A stretch of 64,000 bases of DNA from Oscheius tipulae (GCA_037178975.1 JASJZH010000006.1:11160001-11224000), one strand, 5' to 3'; shown: positions 47,306-59,710, counted from the first letter of the stretch. The notes: generated by a model from the sequence alone, not told the origin. A program made the numbers and translations.

Positions 47306-50300
47306 ATGTCCGCCGTTGAGTCTCAGGACTTTCTCAACGATCTCAAGTAAGCCTTCAATGGTATAGTAAGACGGTAGCTCAATTCTTGATCGCCTGCTTG
47401 GAAAAAAGTTAACTTTTTGTTTACAAACGACAGAAGACGGCAGCTGTGGACTGACCGGTGCTTCCTAACCTTGTCAACAAAATGTTGATTTTTTGTGCTT
47501 TAGAACAAACGTGTTCTGTCGTAAGAAACAGCAGTTTTCAGTTTGGAAAACTGAGGAAAACAGTTGTGATCAAAATGAAAACTTTTTGTTTACTTCGACA
47601 ATGACGTTTTGGCGCAGTGGTGTCTGATTACGAAAGCGGGTGGCAATAGATGTCACGCGGTTGTGCAACCTCCTCGCCCATATAAAAGATGGCAGAGGGA
47701 GACTATCAAAGCTCTCAGATTAGCACGTTCTTTGATCTAAATCGATTCATTTGTTACAATGTCGCCATCCCCATCGTGTAGTCACACTTGGACGTAAGTT
47801 TATCAAAGATGATAAACTGTTCCATGAAAGGGCCCTTTTCAGTGAGACCGATTTTCCCTATTTGTCATCGAAGCCTTCGGGAAAGCGTGCGGACAAGGGA
47901 AGGCGCAGCGGGGCTGAACGTGTCGCGGCACGCTCCCTCGCCGATCAAGCAACTGTGGTGAAGACCATCCACGACCCTCAGAATGTCCTCGGAAAGGTAG
48001 AGCAGTCGTTCTTTTCAGAATAACCAGGCTTTTTAGCGTCGCAAGGCTAGACTTGTCTCGACCTGCTCTGACAACATTGCCTTGGACGTCCCCTACTCTC
48101 TGAACAGGAAGAATCGTTGGGAGGAGGTCGACGTTCCGGCTCTGGCCAAGAATGCGGAAAACACGGACGTGGAAGTGGCTATCATTAAGCAAACATACAA
48201 GGCTAATGGCGAGTTTCACAATCCGACAAAAAAGGGCTTTCTCAAACCATCACGAGGGCGATCGAAAAAGCGCATAAATAACACGTGCTGTTTTATACAA
48301 CAAAGGGGCGCAGTCGCTCCCATGACCAAGTGTGTGCGTGTTTTGACAAACAGTTTTCAGAGTTTCTGAAACACAACTCGACCGAAAAGGCTCAGGCCGT
48401 CCATTTGGTCGCAACCGATGGGACGGTCAAAAGCAAGACGGCTCGCGGTAAAGGAGCTGACGTGAGCAATTTTGAAGTTGTACACAGTTCTCTTTCAGGT
48501 CGTCTCTCTTATGCATGGATTGAAGAAGGAAAACACCAGTTCTGAAGACGATTCGGAAGATGATGTTAGGCTGGAATACCGTATTGTCAAGCCCTATGCA
48601 AACGGGAATCTGCTTTGCAACTCTGGCAAAGCTGGCAAATCTGGAAAGCTGCGGAACAAGACACGCAGAAATAAGAAGGTTGATCTGGATGAGCTCGAGA
48701 TTTCCGAGATGGAAAACAGCTATCACAAAGATGGAGAGGCTCCCGTTTATAAGCCATCGCGTGACTTCCGCTTTTGTCTTGGTGACTACATCAGCACACC
48801 CAGCAATGAATTCAATGCTGTGGAAGTGAGAAGAGCCAGCATTGAGAGTGTACAGCAGTTGGACAACGACGAAGTGGTATCCGAAGGACCGAGACCAATT
48901 GATCTTTTGGATATTTCTTCGGCTGTTCGGGCTCCTGGACTGTTCGAGAACGTCATTGTGAATACGCATCGCTGGCCAACATTCAACTTTGTGCAACAAG
49001 TGGAATCGCTGGCCACGGACGAAGATCTGATGATCCGCTGGATTGACGCCAACCATCAGAGAGCATCTGTGGACTTGACTAAGAAGCTGACTGTCGACGA
49101 TGATAGCAAGCCTCTGCTTTTTGTTATTTTGGAAAAGGGCAGAAAGAATCATTTTCAGTACGTTTTGACTTGGTAAGAAAAAAAGTGTACTTTAGGCTGC
49201 TGTTGAACTCTGCCATTCCCGCTAACACCAACGGACCATTCTCGTGGAGAATTCTCAAAGATATCTTCAAGGAGAAAAAAGTCAACAGCATCCAGACTGC
49301 CATTGAGGTCATTATTTCACTGGCGATCGTTTGGCTCAAGAGAATGCCACCTACTGCTCACCACTGTCTACCCGACTCGCGTTATTTCAAGGCCGCCGAA
49401 AATTTTGACGTCGTCGTCAACAGTCGTTCAATGGCCAAACAGGTAATAGTTCATTTACACGTTTCATCTGCTACTGCTCCACAGGCTGCAATCATCACGG
49501 AGAAGGAGATGGGCAAAATTTTGCGAGAGGCTTCTACTGAGATTGGCCGAGACAGCTTCGAAAGGATTGAAGACGAAGATATCATTTCGGACGACTCTCA
49601 GTTGGAGGAAGTTGATTCTACTGTCAAAAACTACTCCGTGGTAGGCACTGTGTCGATACTTTTCCAATTAGAGTTCAGAAGTGTCATACGTGCAAGGAAA
49701 ATGCCCCGGAAGAGCTCTTCGAGTTGGACGAATATTGGCAGTGTCGGCAGTGTCTAACTAAGCACATAGTCAATCTCATCAGGACCAAGAACATCCCTAT
49801 GGAGATTCCCTTCAGTGTTCAGGAAAACGGCTCTGGTTTTGACGTCCTCCCAGCGATTATTCCATTGCCCCTCATCAACTTTTACACCAAGGTTTGAAAA
49901 GAACTTTTTTTTAGACAATATGGTTTTTTTCCAGCTCACAGCACTGGACATGCTGCAGGATTCTGACAATCAGATTGGAGAGCTGCTGAACTGTCCAGCG
50001 TGCAACAAGGATGTCCGTGTCGAGCATCCAAATGAGTTCAGCTCTTGCCTTTGTACCAACTGCTACACTCTGTGGTGCCCGGACTGCAATCACGAACCGC
50101 ACTGGCCGATGAACTGTGAACAATTCGCGGAATGGTCTGGCAAGTGGGAACATCAATGTTCGTACATGTCATGCCGGCTATAATATCGAAAATTTCAGTC
50201 GCTGTCGAGTCGATGGGAGATGAGCTGTCAAAGTTCATTCGCAGAATCCACTGCAAGTGCGGAGGAATCACCGAGTGTGGAGATCTTGCTGAACGAACTG

Positions 50301-50943
50301 AATGTCGCAACTGCGGAGTCAGTTTCAATCCGAGTACTCTCAAGGTCGAGACAAAGAAGTACTATTTCCCCTTCCCGGCCCGTTACCGCAAGTATCACAA
50401 GTCGATTCTCGAGAACTACGTAAGTCCTTTTCTTGCTATTAGCCAACAACCTATATATTCAGCAAAAGTTCCAAATCGAGTACTACGGCCAATCCATTGA
50501 CGAGAATCTACAGGTTAAGGCCATAGCTATGTTGCCAGTCAACCGTGTGATCAAGAAAGAGTTTGCGGAGCCGTGTGCTCGCGCTCGCAGTCAGCGTTTT
50601 CTTCGTCAAAACGGATCCAAGATTGAGAAGCAGTGCCGTAAGATGAAGGAGACTGAAGCCTTGTTGGGCATCTTCCCGGATGTACGTCGAACGGTTCGTG
50701 TCTTTAAATTATATTTCAAGTTTCTCTGCTTTCCAGATTCTGTGCCTTGTCGAGTATGGTCTTGCCTGGATCTACATGAACAAAAAGGCTAATGCTTTGA
50801 AGACTGCTATTCTGCAGCTGTTCATGCAGCTGGACGAGTTGACCAACGACATTCTCGAGGGAAAAAGTAACCTAGGGAGCCGTGTAACTACTCTTGATAG
50901 TGCCTTGTCTAAGATAGTCGATCATATCAAGAAGGCCTTGTAA
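47306..50943 (+). CDS. IBR/RING-like zinc-binding protein (RBR-type), nematode family
   Basis: About 800 residues. Two candidate first exons exist, 47306-47346 (MSAVESQDFLNDL) and 47759-47793 (MSPSPSCSHTW). Both leave two bases and splice in frame to ETDFPYLSSKPSGKRAD at 47843. The front half is basic and then acidic (KENTSSEDDSEDD). Near the C-terminal half are cysteine clusters: CHTCKENAPEELFELDEYWQ with CRQC, then LNCPACNKDVRVEHPNEFSS, CLCTNCYTLWCPDCNHEPHW and IHCKCGGITECGDLAERTEC. These look like RING/IBR zinc-binding modules of RBR E3 ubiquitin ligases, although order and spacing are divergent, so enzymatic activity is inference. The end has KKANALKTAILQLFMQLDEL, with stop at 50941-50943. 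One intron, 48338-48360, is only 23 bases. Confidence 0.75.
47612..47650 (+). repeat. tRNA A-box-like fragment of the SINE-like family
   Basis: ttggcgcagtggtgtctgat resembles a polymerase III A box and the 5' end of the element at 5315-5430. It lies between the two candidate first exons of the IBR-like gene. Confidence 0.4.
47681..47687 (+). promoter_or_regulatory. TATA box for the second first exon of the IBR-like gene
   Basis: tataaaa in the context cgcccatataaaagatggc, about 75 bases before the ATG at 47759. This is well placed for a transcription start near 47710 and supports the second candidate first exon. Confidence 0.5.
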
Positions 50944-51725
50944 ACACCTGTACATACTGTGCATTATTTATTCCCAGCGCTTATCTAGAACCTCAGGCGT
51001 TTTGTACGTAGAATGTATGTAGACACCTTTCAAATATTCGAAGCCGTGTATATTTTGTACAGTAAGTCTTTTCTTCACTTCTTTCGGCGCACTAGCTTTT
51101 TGTAGATTATAGATAAAAAAAACTCCCATAAAAACTAGTAAAGCCCCCAAAACACCAAAAAGATATCGTTTTTATGCATCTCTCTTCTATGTCCACTCTA
51201 AACCGATGCCTTTTATTCATCCTTGTCACCAATTGTACTTTTAGCTCCTCCAGTCACTGTAGGTCCACCGTGCTGTGCACACGTACTCAGGCAGATTTTT
51301 AGCTAACAAGCAGCGCATACTCCTTTTCGTCAACGTAGACCGTTGGCCGTAAACCAATCACTTTCTTTTTTATCAATAAACTTTTTTAATTGGAAGGATG
51401 TCCTAGCTTTGACAGGAGAGCAATGCTCATTTCAGGCTGAATTTTTTCGTATTTTATGCGCGTAAAAACTTTCATTGATTGCTGTTAACTGGCTCTATTA
51501 AAGAAGACTTCATTCTATTAAAGAAGAACCGTGTAGCTTAGATACTAGGAGAGCGTTGCTCCTGCGTCAACAGTGCATGGGTATGCTCGTTTGGAGCTAA
51601 AGAGTTGTTTGGGATACATTACTGTTAGCAGTAGCAGTTAACGGCGCAGCCGCTTGACTAACTCGGGCCATTGTGACCCCGTACACCACTCCTGTGTTTT
51701 AAATAACAAAGTAGGTAATATTTAT
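50944..51725. other. Short intergenic region
   Basis: Between two convergent genes. A minus-strand frame at 50968-51150 contains a hydrophobic stretch (LVFMGVFFIYNLQK) but has no good start codon or splice support, so no gene is called. Confidence 0.4.
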
Positions 51726-52823
51726 CTAGAAAATCAGTATAATCCAAAGAAAAGATGTAAAACGAACCGATGAAGATGTGAAAAGCTTGTTGGGAGCCTG
51801 ATATGTCACAGGAGATACCGTTGTTGTGAGTGCAGTTTGTGTCCGAAAGCAATCCGAAGAGGTGTTGTGGGACCTGTAGGTTTTAGTGATGTTATGAGAA
51901 AACTTACAATGTTGTCGCATCCGTTCTACTACTTTCTCTGTGCTCTTCACTTGAAGTTCCCTGAAACATTTGTATTCGGAATATATCCCGTAAAAACAAA
52001 GACCTCATCTTCTCCCGAAAACCGCCATTCATGAAGCTGTAAGTTGTGCTGACGCCAAGCCGAGCATTCTGACGGTATCAAGCCTGTGCTTAATTTCACT
52101 AAACTCTCTACAGTCTCCATTAAGCTGTCCTCAATTCTTCTTTTGATCTGGAATAGGGGACAGGGTTAATTTTTATCTTTTCACAAACTTTGAGCGCGTC
52201 GCGAGAACAAAAGTGGGGAAGACCGGCGTAGCACTTGCGGCTTTTCTCCATAGCTCTAAAAAAGTTTACAATTCTGAGGTGTACTCACTTGCATAGATCT
52301 CTGATGTTCAACTCTTTAGAAAGATCCTTGTCTCCGCAAACAGTTTCACTCTTCTCGAGAAGCAATTGTTCACAGCGAAAATATTGAAATATACCTAAAA
52401 AAAAATATTATGTGCATATTGAATGACTACCTCTTGCTGGTTTTTGAACGATGTCGCAAATGAGACTGTTGGGTCTCAGCGATATTTGTGAGGAGTCTTT
52501 TGAGAGTGATCCCGGACAATTTTGCAAGCAAGACTTGTACTTTTCAAGTTTCCTGCAGAGAATGTTGAGGCATACTTATCAACCCACATGCAAATCCATC
52601 TCGACTTTTGAAGAATCACAGCTGGCTCTGTTTCCTGTTTTAAAAGTTCTTGCAATATAAGAAGATGGTTCTTGGATGAGACAACTAGTGCTCCAGCTTG
52701 TTGCAACTCGTTGTTACACGAGGCGATACACCACTCGTTTCCCGCAACCACCAAATCTGAACACACAGATAGAAGAAAAAACATTAGAAAACATAGTGAG
52801 GTATGGATTAGAACCCTGTTCAC
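51726..52823 (-). CDS. CPG4-like secreted cysteine-rich protein, probably GPI-anchored
   Basis: ATG 52823 starts a signal peptide (NRVLIHTSLCFLMFFLLSV). Exons splice to NEWCIASCNNELQQAG, MKLEKYKSCLQNCPGSLSK, FQYFRCEQLLLEKSETVCGD, IRDLCKAMEKSRKCYAGLPH and LSTGLIPSECSAW. A last intron (GTGAAGAGC...CTACAG) joins to SHNTSSDCFRTQTALTT and a hydrophobic tail (SSVRFTSFLWIILIF) ending at 51726. The cysteine pairs CxxxC with long helical spacers resemble the nematode chondroitin proteoglycan 4 (CPG4) domain. A hydrophobic C-terminus right at the stop suggests a GPI anchor. Without the last intron an earlier stop at 51947 would be used. CPG4-type proteins are secreted and in C. elegans carry chondroitin in eggs. 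Family assignment is by pattern only. Confidence 0.6.
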
Positions 52824-53887
52824 GCTTACGTTAAATCAGGCAGTAAACGTGGTTTTTGTTGTCGCTTCGAAACCCAGCGCGAGCATTTTAAAGAACTATT
52901 TGTCTGCCCTTCACTTTAAAAAAAAAACTTATGAGTGTTTTGATAGTATGCATTTCAGTGCCAATTAGTAAAACGCTCGATTGGTTACAAAACGTGATCA
53001 TAGACTGATGGAGACAATTGAGAGAACAGCCAAAGTTAGTTCTAGTCATAAACGTACTTCGCAGTAACAAGAATAGTAGCAGCATACGTTCATCGTGTGT
53101 TTTTCAAGTCTCGCCGCATTGATGTAGTAGTAGTTGATGTTTTTAGCTCAACTGGCCCACTTCCCTCGAAGGGCGGCGTTTTGACAACAAAAGCTTGACG
53201 ACAGCCACTACTTGTTGGCTTCCCGTCGTTTTACCCAATAGCTGAACGGCTTGATGCAAATTGCGAGCTATGTTTGAGAACTGCAGAGCTGTCTCATGTC
53301 ATTTATGGATGAACAACGGGACAGATGCAGAAGGATTGGGGCTGTATAGCATTCGGAGGGCGCAACAAGGTTTCGAAACTCTAGACACTCGTTTCAACTT
53401 ATTTAATAAAAAAAACCGATAACATCAAGATCTGTTGATGCTGTAAGCCCGAAACCGAAACGCTAGGAGGCAGGCGTTTGATTTCTCTTGGGGTCAAATG
53501 TTTTTTATGAAGGACCATTTGTAAAGGTGAGAAATAAACAGCTTTACTATATCCTTATTGTTAGCCCAACCTGCCTTGTTTTATAAGGTTCGAAAAGTTG
53601 TTTATTTTCACATTCTCAAAGAGACCGGTACTCTCCCATAATTAAAAGATCCTAACTCAATATGCAATGGGCATTTTTAAGAGATAACCAAGGTTCTTAA
53701 CGGCAGGTTCTTTTTCTACCGTAGTACGACGCAATTTTGCGTATGCGGGAGCATGCTTTGAACAAAACATCGTGTACTATGCACCTGGCTTCTGAAACTA
53801 CATCTTTATTCTTTCCTTCCTGCTATACAACCAAACTCCCTAGCCTAGTAAGTGTTCCAAATTTCTAGCAAAAAAACCTGTTTTGGA
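52824..53887. other. Intergenic region between divergent genes
   Basis: No gene seen. It separates the start of the CPG4-like gene from the start of TMEM53-like gene 2 and presumably holds both promoters. Confidence 0.5.
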
Positions 53888-55309
53888 ATGCACAGAGCTG
53901 TCAGTAGTCTCCACCGTTCTCATGGAAATAGGAGCATCTCGATTATTTTGCTCGGATTCGCTGGCGCAAAAGAGTCGCACATGCAAAAATATAATAAAAT
54001 CTATCAAGAGCGCGGGTAAGTTCCAATTTTCAAGCGTTTTCCATACTATAGGTACGATACGGTCACGTTCACATCACTTCTACCAAACGAGTACACAATG
54101 GACTTAAAGGTAGGTGTTACTTTGTCACTCTGCGATTTTTGTACTAAGAAAATGCGGGATGTTCAGCCTGTAGTTGGTCATTTGAAAGAGGTACTCTCGA
54201 AAAAGGATACTGCTGTACATACTCTCAGCATGAACGGAGTCTTTACCCTATGCGCTCTTGAACTGCAACACCCCGAGCTGCAGCTCTTGAGCAAGACCAG
54301 AGGAATTCTCTTTGACAGGTTTGTTCCCTGTTGTGATTATAAGATCTTATTTATGTAGTGGACCTGTGGATTTAGGCTACAGAGAAGTTATTCCTAGCCT
54401 GCTCTATGCTAATCGCTATTATAAAGAGCTTTTAGTTAGCGGAAATGCTGAAGATATCAAAAACTACAAAGAGCAAAGGCTGAAGCAGTTCTACAGACTC
54501 ATGAAACACTATACAATTGTAAGATGGACATGAAATATAGCATTAAATATTTTTAAGCTTCCAATTCGACGTCTACAAGGAAGAAGCGTGGATGACATTA
54601 GTGCTTACGATTTCCTTAAAAATCATCCCGACCTACCATCAGTCATGTCATTTGCTTACTCGAAAATCGACACAATTTGCGGTCCGAGGTAACTTTTCTC
54701 CGTTTTAAGGAATCATAAGAGTCCAATGACACCAAAACGTCTCAGTCTAGACAGGCTACAGTGTTTTCCAAGGAGCACTTCCAGAAGATTACTCTTTGTT
54801 TTTTTACACGCCACTTATGCGTAGCAGCGTTATTTCTTGTTATTTGAGCGACCCGGGTTTGTGCCGGTTGAGGCGGACCGAGACCACACATGGTCTGACG
54901 GAGACGGCTCTTCTTTAAATGAACAAGATTTCAGAACAATCAAAAAGTTTGCTGATTTTCACAGAATAAGAGGAAGACTTGTAGAGGAATTGTTTCTTGA
55001 GGTACGTTAGCAGTATTTTTGCCAAATGAAGTGATCTTAGGACACACAACATGTTGACCACTACCGAAAACATCCTCAAGAATATACGCAACTTGTAGAC
55101 AGTTTTCTACTCAAGTGTGATACACCCAGGTAGAATTATTCATTTCCAGTTTTGTACAGATAAAAGCATTGCATCAACTATTAAACGGCCATGCAACAGA
55201 CTTTTGTTTTCTTTAACTTGTTTACCATTTCACATATATGTGCAGGATTGGAACAGAAGCCAGAAGAACACTGTTCGCCACTTTCCTCGAGGCCAGCCGA
55301 ACAACCTGA
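53888..55309 (+). CDS. TMEM53-like (DUF829) protein, paralogue 2
   Basis: ATG 53888 reads MHRAVSSLHRSHGNRS and then ISIILLGFAGAKESHMQKYN. Exons give YDTVTFTSLLPNEYTMDLK, then LSMNGVFTLCALELQHPEL (nucleophile elbow S-M-N-G), IRRLQGRSVDDISAYDF, AYSKIDTICGPR (candidate Asp) and EDTQHVDHYRKHPQEYTQL (candidate His), ending EASRTT with stop at 55307-55309. Exon boundaries and phases match TMEM53-like gene 1 at 10194-11284 at six positions, with one extra 3' intron. One intron (about 54690-54934) is long for this genome. It stops about 10 bp before the stop of the convergent cysteine-rich gene. Confidence 0.85.
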
Positions 55310-55318
55310 ACATTTTGA

Positions 55319-57358
55319 TCAAATATAGTATCTATAACAGATATTACGATTGACTCCTTTGCAACAGACACCATGCCTCACATCACATAGCTGCCCTTGA
55401 CTACAATCGGCAGATCGCTGGCAAGTTAAGAGCTCATTGTTACGATCGACAGATGGCTCTCCACGAAGACCGACAGTACATGTGATCCCTGGAAAAAGGA
55501 AAGCAAAAATGCACCAATCCAGTGGACAAACTTTTGCATTGTCCGTTTATGTGACTATAGCCACTCGGACAGAGACATATTCCTTTTTTACATTCGAGTG
55601 GCGATTGTTCAGAGTCGTCAGTAGTAGTAGTTGGTTTTGAAGTACACTGTGCATTAAGCTGAAAATTTTTGAGGTTTTCAGTAATTCAGTTTTCCAACCA
55701 TACAACTGTCCCCGTAAAACGCTGTCGAGAAGCATTGACCATTGTGATAGATGTCGTCCATGGAGGTGCAAGGTTTGGGACAGCAGATCTGAACTTTTAC
55801 TTTGAAGTCTGACGACAACACTACCGATTTTTCCGTCACTACACCATCCTTGTGACAATAATAGTCCATTGGACAGTCTGCGCAGCCATAGTCTGGGTAG
55901 AAACTATTCTTATGAGCCTCTCCAACAGGACACACAGGTCTTAAGTCAGATGGGGTAGGACAACAGAACCCTTGGTAGAAGCCAGGTTTTGAGAAATCAT
56001 CGAAAACTGCGACGCAGTAGTGTTCATTCGGACAGGAATCTTCTTCATTTCGTCTGCCGCTCCAATCTTCCAATGTAGCATTTTCTTTAACGGTAAATTT
56101 TAAGGTTTTGTTGGATAACTAACTCATCAAATCCTCGAACTCTTCCGTAGTTATTTTCATTTTCAGCTTACTGAAAAGAGCTCTTCTGTAGCAAACAACA
56201 GGCTTGTCCTGTTTCATAATCGGTTCACCATTACCGGGACACTTATACTCTGAAAATATTGTAAAATAGCAATATACGTACTTACTTATTGGCTTGCAGC
56301 CCCCGTCACCATCTCGCTGAAAACCTTGCTTGCATCGGCATCCGCCAGTAGAGCATTCAGAAAAGGCCGCGGAGCATTCCATGTCGGATTTACATTTTTC
56401 CTGTATTCACTTAACGTCGTGTCTAAAATCAAACCTTGAGTCTACGTCTCAATCTTTGACATGTTTTGCCGTCAGGAGAGACTGAATATCCCAGTTCAGA
56501 AGGACATTCACAGCTGTAGAGACAATGTATAGATGAAAGAGAGATTTTTACCGACAAGTTGCAGAGTTCTCGCAAACACACGATGCGCCGCCATTACATC
56601 CTGGTAAAATGGTACAAAGCTCTCCGACAAATGGTTTCACAGATGGCAAGACAGCTGTTGGACTACCACGCTGACAGCAGAAACCTGTTTTTAACTCACA
56701 ATATCCAAGAAGTGGACATGATTTTGCAATTCCGTATTTGAACTGCAATTAGTGGAATACGAATAAGTTTTTGGACCAACTTGACACATTATGGGGAATC
56801 CTGTAATATGATTGAGCATGGTCTTTGTGGGTTTCGGGCATGTCCGCAGTTCTTAAAGAAAGGCTTTGAAATACTAAATCTAAACTCACTTGTGCAACAA
56901 AAACCATTTTGCGGATTACAGACCTGATTTGCTGAACAGCCATTAGACATGTCACATTTTGTTATAGTTCCATCAAAAGCCATCACTACAGCTCCACCGC
57001 CTGGGCAAAAATTTTCTCCGGGTCTGTAACATGAAATTCTTTAGTCAAAGTTCTTACTGAGACTCTTTCGATGGGAAACAGGCCGGTTTCAGTCGTCCGT
57101 TAACTTCTCCATATTCGCAGGTTTCACCCTAGCACATTAAGGCATGATGCTTGAAAACTTACTTTTTGACACTGCGCAGAAATTGTGCATCCATCTTTTC
57201 GGCATATCGCGTCAGCGCAAAATGCACCTTTTCCACATTCAAGAGTAGTGATGCAAGATGAGCCGATATGACCTAAAAAAGAGATTCTTGTCATTCGTAA
57301 ACTAACAGTCCGTTTGCGAAATAATCGCTAGAATTGGAAGCAGAACAGCTATCGACAT
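55319..57358 (-). CDS. Secreted EB-module cysteine-rich protein
   Basis: ATG 57358 starts a signal peptide (MSIAVLLPILAIISQ) that splices to GSSCITTLECGKGAFCADAI. Many cysteine-rich modules follow: ENFCPGGGAVVMAFDG, MSNGCSANQVCNPQNGFCC, CPLLGYCELKTGFCCQRG, ASCVCENSATC, CSTGGCRCKQGFQRDGDGGC, CPNEHYCVAVFDDF, CADCPMDYYCHKDG, CKKGICLCPSGYSHINGQC and CDVRHGVCCKG. The stop is at 55319-55321. The repeated CxxxxxxCxxxxG(F/V)CC and CxCxxGY patterns are EB/WAP-like modules common in nematode cuticle-associated or extracellular proteins. No transmembrane segment is seen. Function is unknown. Confidence 0.75.
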
Positions 57359-58239
57359 TGAATGAAAGGGAATGACCATGAGTGTGTCTGGCTATGTAGA
57401 CATGCAGCTCAGCTGAACAAGCGGCATGGTCATCTCCAAGCAAACATCTGTATTTAGCACCAAATGGACTCTCCAAATAGTATTATGACAGCATTAGATT
57501 TAATGCTAACACCGTGGCGAAGTCGTCAAAGACTGCTCGTTAGGCACCTATAACTTTTAACTGGCTATTTCTCCTTCTGAAGCGCAATTGTGTCTACCTG
57601 TACTTAACCTATTGCCTGACACTAAGGGTTTGTACGCAAGGAACCAATTGTTCGATCCCGCCCGATGTCAAATTTTTTGTAAAGTGTTGTTAGACCATGT
57701 TAGAGGCTTTTTTTGAGCTCAGAAAGAGTTAGCAATCATTTCTTCAAACAAAGTGCGCGAAACCAGGAGCTAACTATTTGACTATTTGAGGGCATGCGTT
57801 GTTCTGTTTTCAATAGCAGGTTCTAGGTACAAATGGCAAACAAAGCTTGATAAAAAGATGTGCTATCTTTTAGTCATCACAAAATCCGGTTCTACCATCA
57901 GTTTCAGTGAATCACTTCGATGAATTAATCGCTCTATCCAGCTTGGTTTCTGCTATAAAAGATGCCTATTCAGCTACGGTTCAAGCGCGCCTGGCAATCG
58001 GTTTAGCGTCGTTTTTCTCTGCATACTTATAGGATTAGAACTTTATAGAACTTTTGATCTGATTAAGTCAATCGATGAGGGTTCCTATCGATGGTATCAT
58101 TCTTCCCGAGATGGCCTAGGTCATCTTCCGCCCCTGCGCGGCCTCTTTCTTACGCCTAGTTCCACTTATCACCACATTCACTCTCTTTCCAAATCAACAT
58201 TTGCCGAAAATCCCTCCCCCTAATTCAATTATCTTTCAG
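57359..58239. other. Intergenic region with repeat remnants
   Basis: Lies between the divergent starts of the EB-module gene and the secreted-protein gene. At about 57600-57730 are a B-box-like gttcgatcccgcc and the tail ttttttgtaaagtgttgtta, a degraded copy of the SINE-like family. No gene seen. Confidence 0.45.
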
Positions 58240-59616
58240 ATGATCCGGGTAATTGCTTTTGCTTCGCTCATAGTAAGTCGTTCCGTAACCTTTAAAACCC
58301 TTTTTATAAGGTTTTCGTCACAGCTCAAGACTGTTCCACCCCTCATGGAACTCGTGAAGCGTTTGGGCAATATTTGCAATGCATGAAGAATGGGCTTGAT
58401 GCCAATTATGGAGTTTTTGAGGACGAAATTCGCGAACACGGAAGGTATAATCTTATTTTGACTGAACATTGAAGTATCTTTAGGAGAGCTGCCATGGCAT
58501 GCTTTGCTTCTACCATCGAGGATGGAAACAGAAAAGACCGTTGCGTGCTCAATGAGAACGATTTGAACCAGGTTGCTTGGGACAGACACGGTCCTCTCAG
58601 AGATTGCACAATCTGCCGTACTTTCGCCGCTGGCGCATTGAAGGCCATCAAATCCACTCCTGCCGAGGATCAAAAGTGTATCAGAACCGAAATCACCAAA
58701 GGTTAGAAGCCCTTAACCGTTTGTAACGCCATATTTTTAGCCATTGCTCGCGAGGCCACCTACTGCATCCAAAAGAAAATTGCCGGGTTCCCCGGTGTTC
58801 CAGACATTCCCGACCTTGAGGAAGGATCGTTCCAGTTCAAGGATTCTGTGTAAGTTGGGCGGTCATACACTGAAAGCAGTTGCTTAGCATTTCTTCCCTA
58901 TCTGACCACATTCTCATCCATTCTCGCCTGTCGTTCTGTGGTGAGCGCAAACCACAGCGTGCTGCTAGCACCAAGAGATGCCTGAACAACCCCTTCATTG
59001 GATACCTTGGAGAGCACTGCAAAGTTTTAACGGGCTGCGATAGCCGTCTCGCTATTGGAACTTGTGCACGCACCATTCCTCAGACCCGGACAGCCACATG
59101 CGAGTGTATCAATGAGGCTCGCGATGACCTTAAGAACAGGATTGCTTCAATCTCCGGCGTATTCAATGATGTAAAGTCATTTAGTGCTTCTCTAAACCTT
59201 TTTTTCAGCTTCTTAATGGAGGTTCCGGCGTGGCTATTGGCTCATCCAACAAGGTTGACATTTGTGTTGCCAACATCAAGAAGCAAATGTAAAACCGGCA
59301 GCATTTGTGCTACAATGTTTTTCAGGATCACTCCTGTGAACGATTGGGTTGCTGTCATTGACTCTGCTCTCTCCAATTGCATTAAGAAGAAACCCGCCGG
59401 TCAAAATCTCGGAATGGAGGCAATGCTCAATGTTGGCTGTAGAAAGGTCATCGCCGACACAACTGGCGCCGCTTCCTCCCAGCTCAAGACAGGCTTCGAC
59501 TTTGTTAACAATCTCATTGACGCTATGGTTGAGCGCAGCGGACGCTTCTGCGGCGGAGCTCACTGCCTCCAGGTAAACTCACTTACAACGGTCTTAAATC
59601 CACTTTTCAGGGCTAA
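58240..59616 (+). CDS. Nematode secreted cysteine-rich helical protein
   Basis: ATG 58240 directly follows an acceptor-like ATCTTTCAG. Exon 1 reads MIRVIAFASLI and splices to VFVTAQDCSTPHGTREAFG, completing a signal peptide. Later exons read MACFASTIEDGNRKDRCVLN, RDCTICRTFAAGALKAIKS, EATYCIQKKIAGFPGVPD, RCLNNPFIGYLGEHCKVL, CARTIPQTRTATCECINEA, NDWVAVIDSALSNCIKKK and RSGRFCGGAHCLQG, with stop at 59614-59616. About 350 residues, many cysteines in helical spacing, no membrane anchor. It looks like a member of a nematode-restricted secreted family; I cannot name the function. It ends 95 bp from the convergent K2P channel gene. Confidence 0.75.
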
Positions 59617-59710
59617 AAAATGTCTGGTCTTCTCTTCAAAATATTTATTGAATAAAAGTTTCTGTCTGTTGAGATCAAACGCGAAAGCTCGTCAACAGCT
59701 GAGATATCAG

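Noticed and set aside
48427..49152. Minus-strand 241-codon frame
   Set aside because: Antisense of the well-spliced IBR-like gene; no domain of its own.
50968..51150. Small minus-strand frame with one hydrophobic segment
   Set aside because: No in-frame ATG before the hydrophobic part; a stop lies just upstream and no acceptor rescues it.
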